Positions 25,121-33,610 of a stretch of 64,000 nucleotides of DNA are shown here, in pieces. Origin of the DNA: Amycolatopsis sulphurea (GTDB taxonomy: Bacteria; Actinomycetota; Actinomycetes; Mycobacteriales; Pseudonocardiaceae). Location: contig NZ_PDJK01000002.1 in the NCBI RefSeq assembly GCF_002564045.1, forward strand, positions 4,526,001 to 4,590,000, given 5' to 3'. Within the stretch, counting starts at the first letter, position 1, and each line of letters begins with the position of its first letter. The notes beneath the pieces were generated by a model, which did not search any database, had not been told where the DNA came from, and saw nothing but the letters and a program-made list of their open reading frames with translations. Position numbers and translations under genes: made by a program.

Positions 25121-26653
25121 ATGTCACTGTTCTTCTACCTGGAAAAGGGCGCCTCCCTCGACCCCGCCGCGCCCTGCCTGACCCTCGACGGGGTCTCCCG
25201 CTCCTACCGGGAAGTCCTCGGTCTGGCCGAGTCGGTCGCCCGCGCGCTGCGCCGCTCGGGGGTCGCGCCGGGGGACAAGGTCGGCATCCTGTCCGCCAAC
25301 GACTCGACGGCGTTCACCTGCGTCTTCGGCATCTCCCGCGCGGGCGCGGTGTGGTGCCCGATCAATCCGCGCAACGCGGCGGGGGAGAACGCGGAGCTGC
25401 TCGACCTGTTCGACTGCTCGACCTTGTTCTATCAACCGGCGTTCGACGATCTGATCGCCCGGATCGCGCCGGACCTGCCGAAGCTGACCACGCTGATCCG
25501 GTTCGGCGAGGGTGACGAGCTCGCCCAGGGCTTCGACGAATGGCTCGCGTCCGCCCGCGACGATCCCGCGCTCGCCGCGGAACAACCCGGGGACGTGGCC
25601 GCGCTGGTCGGCACCGGCGGCACCACCGGACGGCCCAAAGGGGTCATGCTCACCGGGCGCAATCTGGAGACGATGTCGGCGATCACGCTGATGAGCTACC
25701 CGTTCGACGGCGCGCCGGTGTTCCTCGCGCTCGCCCCGCTGACACACGCGGCCGGGGTGCTGTGCCTGCCGGTCCTCGCCCGCGGCGGCGAGATCGTGAT
25801 CATGCCCAAGCCGGACGTCGGCCGGTTCCTTGACCTGATCGAGCGGCATCGCGTCACGCACACTTTCCTGCCGCCGACGCTGATCTACCTGGTGCTCGGC
25901 CACGAAGCGCTGGACCGCACGGATCTGTCCTCCCTGCAGTGCTTCTGGTACGGCGCGGCGCCGATGTCGGTCACCCGGCTGGCCGAGGCGCTTGAGCGGA
26001 TCGGCCCGATGGCGCAGCTGTTCGGGCAGTCCGAGGCACCGATGATGATCTCGACGATGTCGCCCGCCGAGCACCGCCACCCGGACGGCACCGTCCACAC
26101 CGGACGGTTGTCCTCGGCGGGACGGCCCTCGCCGCTGGTCACGGTGGCGATTCTGGACGAGCGGGGTCAGCCGGTACCCGGCGGCGAACGTGGCGAGATC
26201 GGGGTGCGCGGCTCGCTGGTGATGGCCGGCTACTACCGCGATCCCGCGGCCACCGCCGAGGCTTCCGCGCACGGCTGGCACCACACCGGCGACATCGGTT
26301 TTCTCGACGGCGAAGGCTATCTGCACATCGTGGACCGCGCCAAGGACATGGTGATCACCGGCGGGTTCAACGTCTACTCCGCCGAGGTCGAGCAGGCGCT
26401 GCTGGCCCACGAGGCGGTCCGCGACTGCGCGGTGATCGGCCTGCCGGACGAGAAATGGGGCGAGCGCGTTACCGCGGTCGTCGAGCTGCGGCCGGGTGCC
26501 GGGCTGGACGCCGCCGAGCTGATCGCGTTCGTCAAGGAGCGCATCGGCAGCGTCAAGGCACCCAAGCAGATCGAGGTCTGGGCCGAGCTGCCCCGTTCCA
26601 CGATCGGCAAGGTGCTCAAGGCCGACATCCGCCGGACGTTCTCCGGCACCTGA
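25121..26653 (+). CDS. Acyl-CoA synthetase / AMP-dependent ligase
   Basis: A 510-residue ANL-superfamily ligase that would activate a carboxylic acid with ATP and CoA. The P-loop-like motif is VGTGGTTGRPKGVML, the second core motif is around LFGQSEAPM, and the hinge is HTGDIGFLDGEGYLHIVDRA. GGFNVYSAEVE follows, and the catalytic C-terminal Lys is in RSTIGKVLKAD. The ATG at 25121 follows GGAGG. It heads a three-gene operon with an LLM oxidoreductase (32 bases later) and an SDR. The acid is unknown; fatty or cyclic acid catabolism is plausible. Confidence 0.88.
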   Translation: MSLFFYLEKGASLDPAAPCLTLDGVSRSYREVLGLAESVARALRRSGVAPGDKVGILSANDSTAFTCVFGISRAGAVWCPINPRNAAGENAELLDLFDCSTLFYQPAFDDLIARIAPDLPKLTTLIRFGEGDELAQGFDEWLASARDDPALAAEQPGDVAALVGTGGTTGRPKGVMLTGRNLETMSAITLMSYPFDGAPVFLALAPLTHAAGVLCLPVLARGGEIVIMPKPDVGRFLDLIERHRVTHTFLPPTLIYLVLGHEALDRTDLSSLQCFWYGAAPMSVTRLAEALERIGPMAQLFGQSEAPMMISTMSPAEHRHPDGTVHTGRLSSAGRPSPLVTVAILDERGQPVPGGERGEIGVRGSLVMAGYYRDPAATAEASAHGWHHTGDIGFLDGEGYLHIVDRAKDMVITGGFNVYSAEVEQALLAHEAVRDCAVIGLPDEKWGERVTAVVELRPGAGLDAAELIAFVKERIGSVKAPKQIEVWAELPRSTIGKVLKADIRRTFSGT

Positions 26654-26685
26654 AAGACAACCCGCGACAAGGAGGCAGCCCCACC

Positions 26686-27678
26686 ATGAAACTCGCGCTC
26701 TATCTGCCCAACTTCCGGGACAAGGTGACCGTGGCCGAGCTGGAGCAGCTCACCGCGCAAGCCGAGGACCTGGACTTCGATTCGGTCTGGACGCTCGACC
26801 GGATCATCGTGCCGGAGGCCTCCGACCGCGGCGAGCTGCAGTACGCCTTCGGCATGATTCCCGGCTTCCCCAAAGGACTTCCGGTCAGCTCGCGCGGGGA
26901 GTTCCTGCAGGGCATGCCCCTCATCCCGTGGCTGGCCGCGAAGACCTCGAAGGTCCGCATCGGGATGAGCGTGATCGACACGCCCTACCGTTCGCCCGGC
27001 GTGCTCGCCGCCGAGCTGGCCACCATCGATCACCTCGCGGGCGGGCGGCTCAACGTGGCCGTCGGGGCGGGCTGGATGCCCGAGGAGTTCGCGGCGGCCA
27101 GTGCTTCGCACATCTTTCCCAAGCGCAACAAGCACGTCCGCGAGACCCTGGAGATCCTGCAGGGCATCTGGACCAACGAGGTGTTCGAGTACCACGGCGA
27201 GTTCGCCGACTTCGGGCCCAGCGGGTTCGGTGCCAAGCCGGTGCAGCGGCCGCATCCGCCGATCTTCTTCAGCGGCCTCAAGGATCCGAAGCGCGCGGCC
27301 ACCCGGATCGCGAAGTACGGCCTGTCCGGCTGGATCGGCATCCAGGACTCGCCCGAGGACATCCGGACCTGGCGCACCGAGATCCAGCGCGAGCTGGCCG
27401 AGCTGGACACCCCACGCTCGGTGGACGAGCTGGAGATCTCCAGCATGATCTGGTTCGTGATCACCGAGGAGGACGCCGACCAGAGCCCGCTGGGCAAGGG
27501 CAGCAACCTGCTGGTGGGCTCGGCCGGGCAGCTCACCGACCAGCTCAAACGCTACCGCGAGGCGGGGCTGACCATGCCGTTCCTCTGGCCGCCGTTCCAG
27601 GACGTGCCGGTGTCGAAGACGCTGGACGACATGAAGCGCCTCAAAGAAGAGATCCTGCCCAAGGTCGACGAGACCTGA
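26686..27678 (+). CDS. LLM-class flavin/F420-dependent oxidoreductase
   Basis: A 330-residue luciferase-like TIM-barrel protein. Typical segments are MKLALYLPNFRDKVTVAELE, FDSVWTLDRIIVP, KVRIGMSVIDTPYRSPGVLA, ATIDHLAGGRLNVAVGAGWM and PHPPIFFSGL. Such enzymes use FMN or F420 and act as monooxygenases or dehydrogenases. ATG 26686 follows AAGGAGG. It lies between the acyl-CoA ligase and the SDR, so it probably oxidises or reduces the CoA-activated substrate or a related carbonyl compound. Confidence 0.85.
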   Translation: MKLALYLPNFRDKVTVAELEQLTAQAEDLDFDSVWTLDRIIVPEASDRGELQYAFGMIPGFPKGLPVSSRGEFLQGMPLIPWLAAKTSKVRIGMSVIDTPYRSPGVLAAELATIDHLAGGRLNVAVGAGWMPEEFAAASASHIFPKRNKHVRETLEILQGIWTNEVFEYHGEFADFGPSGFGAKPVQRPHPPIFFSGLKDPKRAATRIAKYGLSGWIGIQDSPEDIRTWRTEIQRELAELDTPRSVDELEISSMIWFVITEEDADQSPLGKGSNLLVGSAGQLTDQLKRYREAGLTMPFLWPPFQDVPVSKTLDDMKRLKEEILPKVDET

Positions 27679-27698
27679 CCGAGCGAGAGGAATGCGAC

Positions 27699-28454
27699 AT
27701 GCCCGAACTTGACGGAAAACGGGTCTTCGTCACCGGATCCGGCGCCGGGATCGGCAAGGCGATCGCCGCGCTGTGCACCGAGCGCGGCGCGCGGGTCGTG
27801 GTGAGCGACAGGAACGCCGAAGCGGCCAAGCAGACGGCCGGGGAGATCGGCGCGGCCGGCGTCGCGAACTGCGACGTGACCGACGAGGCACAGGTCCAGT
27901 CCGCGGTGGCACAGGCGGCCGAACTGCTGGGCGGTCTCGATGTCCTGGTCAACAACGCCGGGATCGAGGTCTCGTCGCCGCTGCTGCAGCAGTCCACGGA
28001 GAGCTTCGACAAGATCTTCACGGTCAACGTGCGCGGCACCTTCGTGGCGATGAAGGCCGCGACCCCGTATCTGATGGAGTCCCAGGGAAACATCGTCAAC
28101 ATGTCCTCGGTCGCCGGGCTGGGCGGCAGCCCGCTGCTGGGGTCCTACTGCGCCACGAAGGCCGCGGTCGTCCAGCTGACCCGGGTCGCCGCGGTGGAGA
28201 TGCGCCCGGCGGGCATCCGGGTCAACGCGGTCTGTCCCGGTTTCGCCGACACCGCGATGGTCGAGCGCCTGGTCCCCGATTTCGAGGCGGTGACCCAGGC
28301 CCCGTTCGGCGATCTCGTCGCGGCGAAGCAGGGCCGGCTGGGCACCCCGCGGGACATCGCCGAGGTGGTGGTCTTCCTGGCCTCCGACCGCGCTTCCTGG
28401 GTCACCGGCAGCCACTACGTCCTCGACGGCGGGCTGAGCGCTTCGCTCGTTTGA
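27699..28454 (+). CDS. Short-chain dehydrogenase/reductase (FabG-like)
   Basis: A 251-residue classical SDR with TGSGAGIGKA (NAD(P) site), NNAGIEVSSP, MSSVAGLGGSP and active-site YCATKAA, ending VTGSHYVLDGGLSASL. ATG 27699 follows GAGAGGAA, 20 bases after the LLM gene. It would interconvert a hydroxyl and a keto group in the same pathway as the ligase and LLM enzyme. No terminator is apparent before the potassium transporter gene 188 bases downstream. Confidence 0.87.
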   Translation: MPELDGKRVFVTGSGAGIGKAIAALCTERGARVVVSDRNAEAAKQTAGEIGAAGVANCDVTDEAQVQSAVAQAAELLGGLDVLVNNAGIEVSSPLLQQSTESFDKIFTVNVRGTFVAMKAATPYLMESQGNIVNMSSVAGLGGSPLLGSYCATKAAVVQLTRVAAVEMRPAGIRVNAVCPGFADTAMVERLVPDFEAVTQAPFGDLVAAKQGRLGTPRDIAEVVVFLASDRASWVTGSHYVLDGGLSASLV

Positions 28455-28642
28455 CCGCCTATACACCCGAAACTCCTGGATGGGGACGGCCATCAGGCGT
28501 AGTCCACCCGGACGGAGCATTAAAAAAACGTCAAGAACCCACGATGCCCTTGGCGTCATACCCGGGCGGCGGGTGGTGATCGTCGGTATCGTCCGGCCCG
28601 AGGTGGGGTGCTGGCCCCGCCCGGGATCCGGGAGGACCGGGA

Positions 28643-30589
28643 GTGGCCGAAGTGCGTCAGGAAAGCGTGTCCGGTGGGCACGTGCGGGACGGCCGGAAGA
28701 AGGCGGTCCGGCTCGCGGTGATCATCGGCGCGCTCGGCGTCGTGTTCGGCGATATCGGGACCAGCCCGATCTACACGCTGCAGACCGTGTTCAACCCGTC
28801 CGACCCGCATCCGGTGCCGGTGAGCCCGGACAACGTGCTCGGCGTGGTTTCGCTGATCTTCTGGTCGGTGATGATCATCGTGACGGTCACCTACGTCCTG
28901 CTGGCCATGCGCGCCGACAACGACGGCGAGGGCGGCATCATGGCGCTGATCACGCTGCTGCGCCGGTTGCGCGGCCGGGGCGGGGCCAAGGCCGCGGCCT
29001 TCCTCGCCGGGCTGGGGATCTTCGGTGCCTCGCTGTTCTTCGGCGACAGCATGATCACCCCGGCGATCTCGGTGCTGTCCGCGATCGAGGGCCTCAAGGT
29101 GGTCTCCAGCGATCTGGACGATCTGATCGTGCCGATCACCGCGATGATCATCGTCGTGCTGTTCCTGGTGCAGCGCCGGGGGACCGCGGCGGTCGGCCGG
29201 GTCTTCGGCCCGGTGATGATCGCCTGGTTCACGGTGATCGGCTTGTGCGGCATCGGCGGAATCTCCCACGATCCGGGCATCCTCAAGGCACTGTCGCCGA
29301 CTTACGCGCTGAGCTTCATCGCCGGAAACACCGACATCGCCTTCTTCGCGCTCGCCGCGATCGTCCTGTCGGTCACCGGCGCCGAGGCGCTGTACGCCGA
29401 CATGGGGCATTTCGGCCGCCGGGCCATCACCCGCGGCTGGCTGTTCCTGGTCCTGCCCGCGTGCACGCTCAGCTACCTCGGCCAGGGCGCGCTGATCCTC
29501 GAAGACAATGCGAACATCAGCAGCCCGTTCTTCCTGCTCGTACCGTCCTGGGCCCGGTTGCCGCTGGTGCTGCTCGCGACCGCCGCCACGGTGATCGCGT
29601 CGCAGGCCGTCATCACCGGCGCGTACTCGGTGGCGGCTCAGGCCGCGCGGCTGGGGTACCTGCCGCGGTTGCGGGTCGTGCACACCAACGAGTCCGAGGC
29701 GGGCCAGATCTACGTGCCGTGGATCAACTGGCTGCTCATGGTCTCGGTGTTGACGCTGGTGTTCGCGTTCCGCAGTTCGGCCGCGCTGGCGTTCGCCTTC
29801 GGCATGGCGGTGACCGGCACGATCACCATCACCACGGCGTTGTTCTTCTTCGTCGCCGCTCGCCGGTGGCAGGTCCCGCGCTGGCTGCTGATCTCGGGTG
29901 CCGCGGTGCTGCTGCTGGTGGATCTGGTGTTCGTGGCGGCGAACCTGACCAAGCTGGTGCACGGGGCGTGGCTGCCGCTGCTGATCGGGCTCACCGCGTT
30001 CACCGTGATGAAGACCTGGGAGCGCGGCCGTGCCGTGGTGACCGCGCAGCGGGACCGGGAGGAGGGTCCGTTGCAGGCGTTCGTCGACGACCTCCGCTCC
30101 GGCAAGCTGGAGACGGTCCCGGTGCCCGGCACCGCGATCTTCCTCAACCGCGGCGTCGAGACGGCGCCGCTGGCCTTCCGCGCCAACGCCGAGCACAATC
30201 ACGTCCGCCACGAGCACATCGTGGTGATGTCCGTTGTGACCGTGCAGGTGCCGCGGGTCCCGGACGCGGAGCGGTTCGTGGTCGACGGCCTCGGCCACGT
30301 GGACGACCGGATCACCCACGTCAGCGCGAACTTCGGGTACATGGAGAGCACCGACGTGCCGCGCGCGCTCGCCTTGCTGAAGCCCGCGGACACCGAGGGG
30401 CCGCTGGATCTGGAGGGGGCGTCCTACTTCCTGTCGAAGATCGAGCTGCGCCGCGGACCCGAGCCCACCATGGCCGGCTGGCGGAAGCGGTTGTTCATCG
30501 CGACCTCCTACATCACCGCCGACGCCGCCGAGCACTTCGCCCTGCCCCGGGACCGGACCGTGGTGATGGGTTCGCACATCGAGGTGTGA
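28643..30589 (+). CDS. kup: KUP-family potassium uptake permease
   Basis: A 648-residue K+ transporter with about 12 membrane segments. The hallmark VVFGDIGTSPIYTLQ is near residue 35; later hallmarks are DNDGEGGIMALITLL, FFGDSMITPAISVLSAIEG, DMGHFGRRAI and YLGQGALIL. The soluble C-terminal domain follows from about residue 470 and ends at TVVMGSHIEV. GTG 28643 lies behind GGGAGG. The 188-base upstream region has an A-rich run (ATTAAAAAAACGTCAAGAA) but I could not recognise a c-di-AMP riboswitch in it. Confidence 0.92.
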   Translation: MAEVRQESVSGGHVRDGRKKAVRLAVIIGALGVVFGDIGTSPIYTLQTVFNPSDPHPVPVSPDNVLGVVSLIFWSVMIIVTVTYVLLAMRADNDGEGGIMALITLLRRLRGRGGAKAAAFLAGLGIFGASLFFGDSMITPAISVLSAIEGLKVVSSDLDDLIVPITAMIIVVLFLVQRRGTAAVGRVFGPVMIAWFTVIGLCGIGGISHDPGILKALSPTYALSFIAGNTDIAFFALAAIVLSVTGAEALYADMGHFGRRAITRGWLFLVLPACTLSYLGQGALILEDNANISSPFFLLVPSWARLPLVLLATAATVIASQAVITGAYSVAAQAARLGYLPRLRVVHTNESEAGQIYVPWINWLLMVSVLTLVFAFRSSAALAFAFGMAVTGTITITTALFFFVAARRWQVPRWLLISGAAVLLLVDLVFVAANLTKLVHGAWLPLLIGLTAFTVMKTWERGRAVVTAQRDREEGPLQAFVDDLRSGKLETVPVPGTAIFLNRGVETAPLAFRANAEHNHVRHEHIVVMSVVTVQVPRVPDAERFVVDGLGHVDDRITHVSANFGYMESTDVPRALALLKPADTEGPLDLEGASYFLSKIELRRGPEPTMAGWRKRLFIATSYITADAAEHFALPRDRTVVMGSHIEV

Positions 30590-30623
30590 CGCTCACCCGG
30601 ACGTCCACTGTGGATGGCTGGGC

Positions 30624-30950
30624 TCAGTCACTCCGGTACCGCTGGAGTTCGGCCGTGAGCGCACGGCCGAGGCTGCGCAGGAAATCTCCGCGACAGCCCG
30701 GATCGCGGAGTTCCTGCCAGACCGCGAGGAAGATCTCGATGACGATGCGGTCGGTGTCCTCGGCTTCGGGGACCATCCGCTGCACCAGGTGGTGGACTGC
30801 GGAGGAATAGCGGCCCACCAGGACGCCGAAGGCCGCGCGGTCGCCCCGCGCCGCGCGGCCGGCGATCAGCTCGTCGTGGATCTGGACCTGGTCCGGGGGC
30901 GTACTCCGGAGTGGTTCGTGCGGTATCAGCTGCTTGCACTCGATGCGCAT
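30624..30950 (-). CDS. Sigma-factor region 2-like protein lacking region 4
   Basis: A 108-residue protein. From residue 24 it resembles region 2 of ECF sigma factors: HDELIAGRAARGDRAAFGVL, then SSAVHHLVQRMV, then a segment EDTDRIVIEIFLAVWQEL in the position of the core-binding/-10 region. It stops where the linker to sigma region 4 would begin, and no region 4 is encoded downstream. It starts 13 bases after the stop of the cyclase-like gene and is the last gene of the cluster. It could bind core polymerase without -35 recognition, act as an antagonist, or be a decayed sigma factor. Confidence 0.65.
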   Translation of the reverse strand: MRIECKQLIPHEPLRSTPPDQVQIHDELIAGRAARGDRAAFGVLVGRYSSAVHHLVQRMVPEAEDTDRIVIEIFLAVWQELRDPGCRGDFLRSLGRALTAELQRYRSD

Positions 30951-30963
30951 GGGGAATCCGGGC

Positions 30964-31704
30964 CTAGGTACCGGAGCTGAGCCGGGTGCCGTTGCGCGCG
31001 GGCTCGGCGAAACCGGGCGGCTCGCTCTGCGCAGGTTCGACGACCGCCGGGCGGGTGGCCGGCCGCGATCGCGGCCGGCTGCGCGCGAGCGTGTCCTCGG
31101 CGTCGAGGCCGGGCAGGTGGATCCAGGCTTCGCCGGTGAAATCCGGGGTGACCACTTCGATCCGCGTGCAGCGCGCGGGCGGTACCAGCGCGACGTTGAA
31201 CGGTTCGATCACTGCCTGCCACAGGCTTTTCGAGATCACCAGCCCGGCCCCGAACCGCTCGCCGTCCGGGTCGATCTCGCACCAGTGCCGCACCACCTCG
31301 CCGAAGGGCGCCGCGTTCAGCAGGCGGGTCAGGGTGATGTAGGTGCGGTGGTAACGGTGGTGCTCGGCCATCGGCCCCAGATGCGCCGCGACGCGGGCGC
31401 GCATCGGGACGCGGTGGTACCGGTTGCGCGAACGCAGCAGGTGATCCAGGTAGAACACGGTCTCGGCGACCTGCCCGGCCTGGTGGTCGGGGTAGGCGAG
31501 CATCGAGCCGTCGCCGGTCTCCCGCACGTGGGCCGCCGCGTCCCAGGACAGGCCCACTGTGTCGAGCGCCTGGGACAGCAGGGATTCCATCTCGGTCTTC
31601 ATCGGGTCCAGCAGGTCGTCACTGGCCTGCGAGGACCCGATGATGTCGACGGCGAGCACCGCCATGGTCCGGGCGTTGTACCGACTGGCCGTGAGCGTGG
31701 TCAT
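30964..31704 (-). CDS. Class III nucleotidyl cyclase-like protein
   Basis: A 246-residue protein whose first 180 residues match the class III cyclase homology domain. The two metal-binding aspartates are Asp20 in LAVDIIGSSQ and Asp65 in ETGDGSMLAY, 45 residues apart as in true cyclases. The usual transition-state Asn-x-x-x-Arg helix is not evident: the corresponding stretch reads TYITLTRLLNAAPFG. Catalysis is therefore uncertain. A Pro/Arg-rich tail ends the protein. ATG 31704 follows GGGGGA. It lies between a Crp/Fnr gene and a sigma-like gene on the same strand, so it may make or sense the nucleotide read by the Crp protein. Confidence 0.7.
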   Translation of the reverse strand: MTTLTASRYNARTMAVLAVDIIGSSQASDDLLDPMKTEMESLLSQALDTVGLSWDAAAHVRETGDGSMLAYPDHQAGQVAETVFYLDHLLRSRNRYHRVPMRARVAAHLGPMAEHHRYHRTYITLTRLLNAAPFGEVVRHWCEIDPDGERFGAGLVISKSLWQAVIEPFNVALVPPARCTRIEVVTPDFTGEAWIHLPGLDAEDTLARSRPRSRPATRPAVVEPAQSEPPGFAEPARNGTRLSSGT

Positions 31705-31771
31705 ACCGCTGTCCCCCTGCACTGGATGCACTGATCAGTGACAGACAGGAGTCTCGCGAGCACCGGACCGA

Positions 31772-31797
31772 GGTTCTGTTCACCCGCGAACAGAACC
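31772..31797. promoter_or_regulatory. Crp-type operator upstream of the cyclase-like gene
   Basis: GGTTCTGTTC-ACCCGC-GAACAGAACC: perfect 10-bp arms and a 6-bp centre. The core TGTTC-N6-GAACA has the geometry of the classical TGTGA-N6-TCACA site. A related version occurs at 33180-33200 ahead of the duplicated-domain gene. A 12-bp palindrome CACTGATCAGTG also lies at 31729-31740. Confidence 0.65.
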
Positions 31798-31830
31798 AGC
31801 GGCCGAACGGGCACGGCACAGTGAGATGGA

Positions 31831-32517
31831 TCACATATCGGCCAGGATGAGCAGGCGTTTCAGGTCGAGAACGGCTAATGCGCGACGGCCGGTGCTGATG
31901 ATGCCCTGCTCGCGCAGCCGGTCCAGCACGGTCGCCAGCGTGGTCCGGCCGAGCGGGATGAACGCGGCCAGTTCCTCCTGGCTGAGCGGGGCGTCCAGGC
32001 GCCAGCCGTGCCGGGTCTCGGTGGCGCAGACGTCCACCAGATAGGCCAGCCTGCGGGCGATCCGGGTGACGGCGTCGGGCACGCGGGTGTAGGTGCGTTC
32101 CTGCTGGGCGTCGAACAGCCGGCAGGACTGGAGCACGAGCAGTTCCAGCGTGACCGACGGGCGTTCGTGGAGGAAACGCCGGAAACTGCCGGCATCGATC
32201 CGGCGCACGGACAGCTCGTCCAGCGCCACCACGTCGGCCATCCGCGGCCGCCCGGAGAGCACCGCCGCCTCGCCGTAGATGTCACCCGGCCCGCCGACGT
32301 CGAGAATCACCTGCCGGGCCTGGAGATCGGCCGAGGCCACCTTGACGTGACCGGATTCGAGCACCACCACGTCGGTGCCGGGTTTTCCCACCGCCAGCAC
32401 CGGTTCCCGCACGCCGAGGCGCTGGGGGCGGCCCAGTGCCAGCAGTGCGGCGCGGTCCCGTTCCGGCAGCCTGCCCAGGAACGACGGTTTCCGCCCGCCG
32501 CCCGCCTCGAACTCCAA
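31831..32517 (-). CDS. Crp/Fnr-family transcriptional regulator
   Basis: A 228-residue regulator. The cyclic-nucleotide-binding fold spans about residues 10-125 (VLESGHVKVAS, VGGPGDIYGEAAVLSGRPR in the phosphate-binding-cassette position, then a long dimer helix RRFLHERPSVTLELLVLQS). The C-terminal winged HTH reads LSQEELAAFIPLGRTTLATVL. The cassette has GE and an Arg (EAAVLSGRPR), compatible with cyclic nucleotide binding. A TTG start at 32517 is indicated by GGGAGGGA just upstream. It lies between the duplicated-domain gene and the cyclase-like gene, and is the natural candidate for binding the TGTTC-N6-GAACA sites. Confidence 0.85.
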   Translation of the reverse strand: MEFEAGGGRKPSFLGRLPERDRAALLALGRPQRLGVREPVLAVGKPGTDVVVLESGHVKVASADLQARQVILDVGGPGDIYGEAAVLSGRPRMADVVALDELSVRRIDAGSFRRFLHERPSVTLELLVLQSCRLFDAQQERTYTRVPDAVTRIARRLAYLVDVCATETRHGWRLDAPLSQEELAAFIPLGRTTLATVLDRLREQGIISTGRRALAVLDLKRLLILADM

Positions 32518-32566
32518 CGGATCCCTCCCGGCCGGTCGATCGTCCCCGAAGCGTAACCGTCCGTGA

Positions 32567-33169
32567 TCACGGTGTCGCGGCGGTCGCCGGGTCGGTGAAC
32601 ACTCGCAGGCGGATCAGTTCTTCCCGGGTCCAGGTGGCCAGCCGGTCCAGGCTTGATTCGGCCCGTCGGCGGATCGGCGTGCAACGGGTCCCGTGGCGGG
32701 CCGCGAAGCACAGCGCTTCCCGGACCTCCCGCGCGGTCAACGGCACGATGTGCCTTCCCGGACCCGGCCGCACCATCGGCTTGGCCGCCATCACGGCCGC
32801 AGTGGCCTCGTCGAGGGTGAACTGGTGTTCCACGGACACCGCCACGAACTCGTACGGGTGCGGCCGCGGCACGGCCGCCGGGTCGGAGAACAGCCGGATC
32901 CGGACAAGCTCGGCCTGTACGTCGTCGGCGAGCCGGTGCCGGCGTGCGCCCGGCCGTTCCCTCGCCCGCCCGCTCACGACGTCCCGCAGCGCCGCGCGGA
33001 CCCGGCGGACGGACAACTCGCCGATACCCCGGAGCGGGTCACCGTACCCGGCCGCAAGTACTCCGGTGACCGCTTCCTCCAAGGTGAACCGGTGTTCCAC
33101 CCGCACTGCCACTCGCTCTGCACCATCGACCACCCGTCGCGCGAAGACCACGGATCGAGAGGACCACAA
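32567..33169 (-). CDS. Unknown protein built from two copies of one domain
   Basis: About 180-200 residues with an obvious internal duplication. VAVRVEHRFTLEEAVTGVLA (from about residue 20) corresponds to VAVSVEHQFTLDEATAAVMA (from about residue 109). ELSVRRVRAAL corresponds to PLTAREVREAL, and VQAELVRIRLFSDPA to TREELIRLRVFTDPA. Each unit is about 85-90 residues, mostly helical, ending in the same R-L-F-[ST]-D-P-A motif. I do not recognise the family. The start is uncertain: TTG 33169 has no Shine-Dalgarno, and a GTG about 19 codons later, at the first repeat, may be the true start. It is the first gene of the Crp/cyclase/sigma-like cluster. Confidence 0.55.
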   Translation of the reverse strand: MWSSRSVVFARRVVDGAERVAVRVEHRFTLEEAVTGVLAAGYGDPLRGIGELSVRRVRAALRDVVSGRARERPGARRHRLADDVQAELVRIRLFSDPAAVPRPHPYEFVAVSVEHQFTLDEATAAVMAAKPMVRPGPGRHIVPLTAREVREALCFAARHGTRCTPIRRRAESSLDRLATWTREELIRLRVFTDPATAATP

Positions 33170-33179
33170 CGGGCCGGGA

Positions 33180-33200
33180 GGTTCCGTTCACCGCTGAACG
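33180..33200. promoter_or_regulatory. Second Crp-type site, upstream of the duplicated-domain gene
   Basis: GGTTCCGTTCACCGCTGAAC: GTTC-N6-GAAC with the left flank nearly the same as the site at 31772 (GGTTCTGTTCACCCGCGAAC; four differences over 20 bases). The right arm decays after GAAC. It lies 11 bases before the earliest start codon of the gene. Confidence 0.5.
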
Positions 33201-33610
33201 CACACCGTGCCCCTGCGTCGAGCGTTTCGCCATCGAATGGTCGCGCCGGCCGAAAATGTTCCTCTCTCGTGTCCGTCGCCGCGTAACCGGCAAAGCCGTC
33301 ACCATGCCGTGCTGGTGGCCCAGCCGTCTGCGGCGCGACGGCCTCACTGCCACCAAACGGCTCGCTCGACGCCTGCAAGCCGTGCTCAGCCGAGACGAAT
33401 CTGCCGCCCACGCTGCTCCACAGGTCGCCCACCCGGCTCGATTCGATGACCGGCGACTTCACCGGCCGAATCCTCTGTGCTGCCTTGCACAACGCTGTCT
33501 TCGCCATAAGCACTGCTTCGGCCGGCTGCCGTATCACCTGGCCATCCGCAGAGTGTCGGCAAAGTCGGTGTGAGGGGCCCTGCGCAGACCGCGAAGGCCC
33601 GTGAAGGTCT

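Noticed and set aside
28455..28642. Possible c-di-AMP (ydaO-type) riboswitch before kup
   Set aside because: I looked for its conserved blocks and did not find them; only an A-rich run and G+C-rich sequence are present.
32561..32572. CCGTGATCACGG palindrome before the crp-type gene
   Set aside because: It overlaps the stop codon of the upstream gene, and its core TGATCA also occurs in the dispersed repeat; too little to call an operator.
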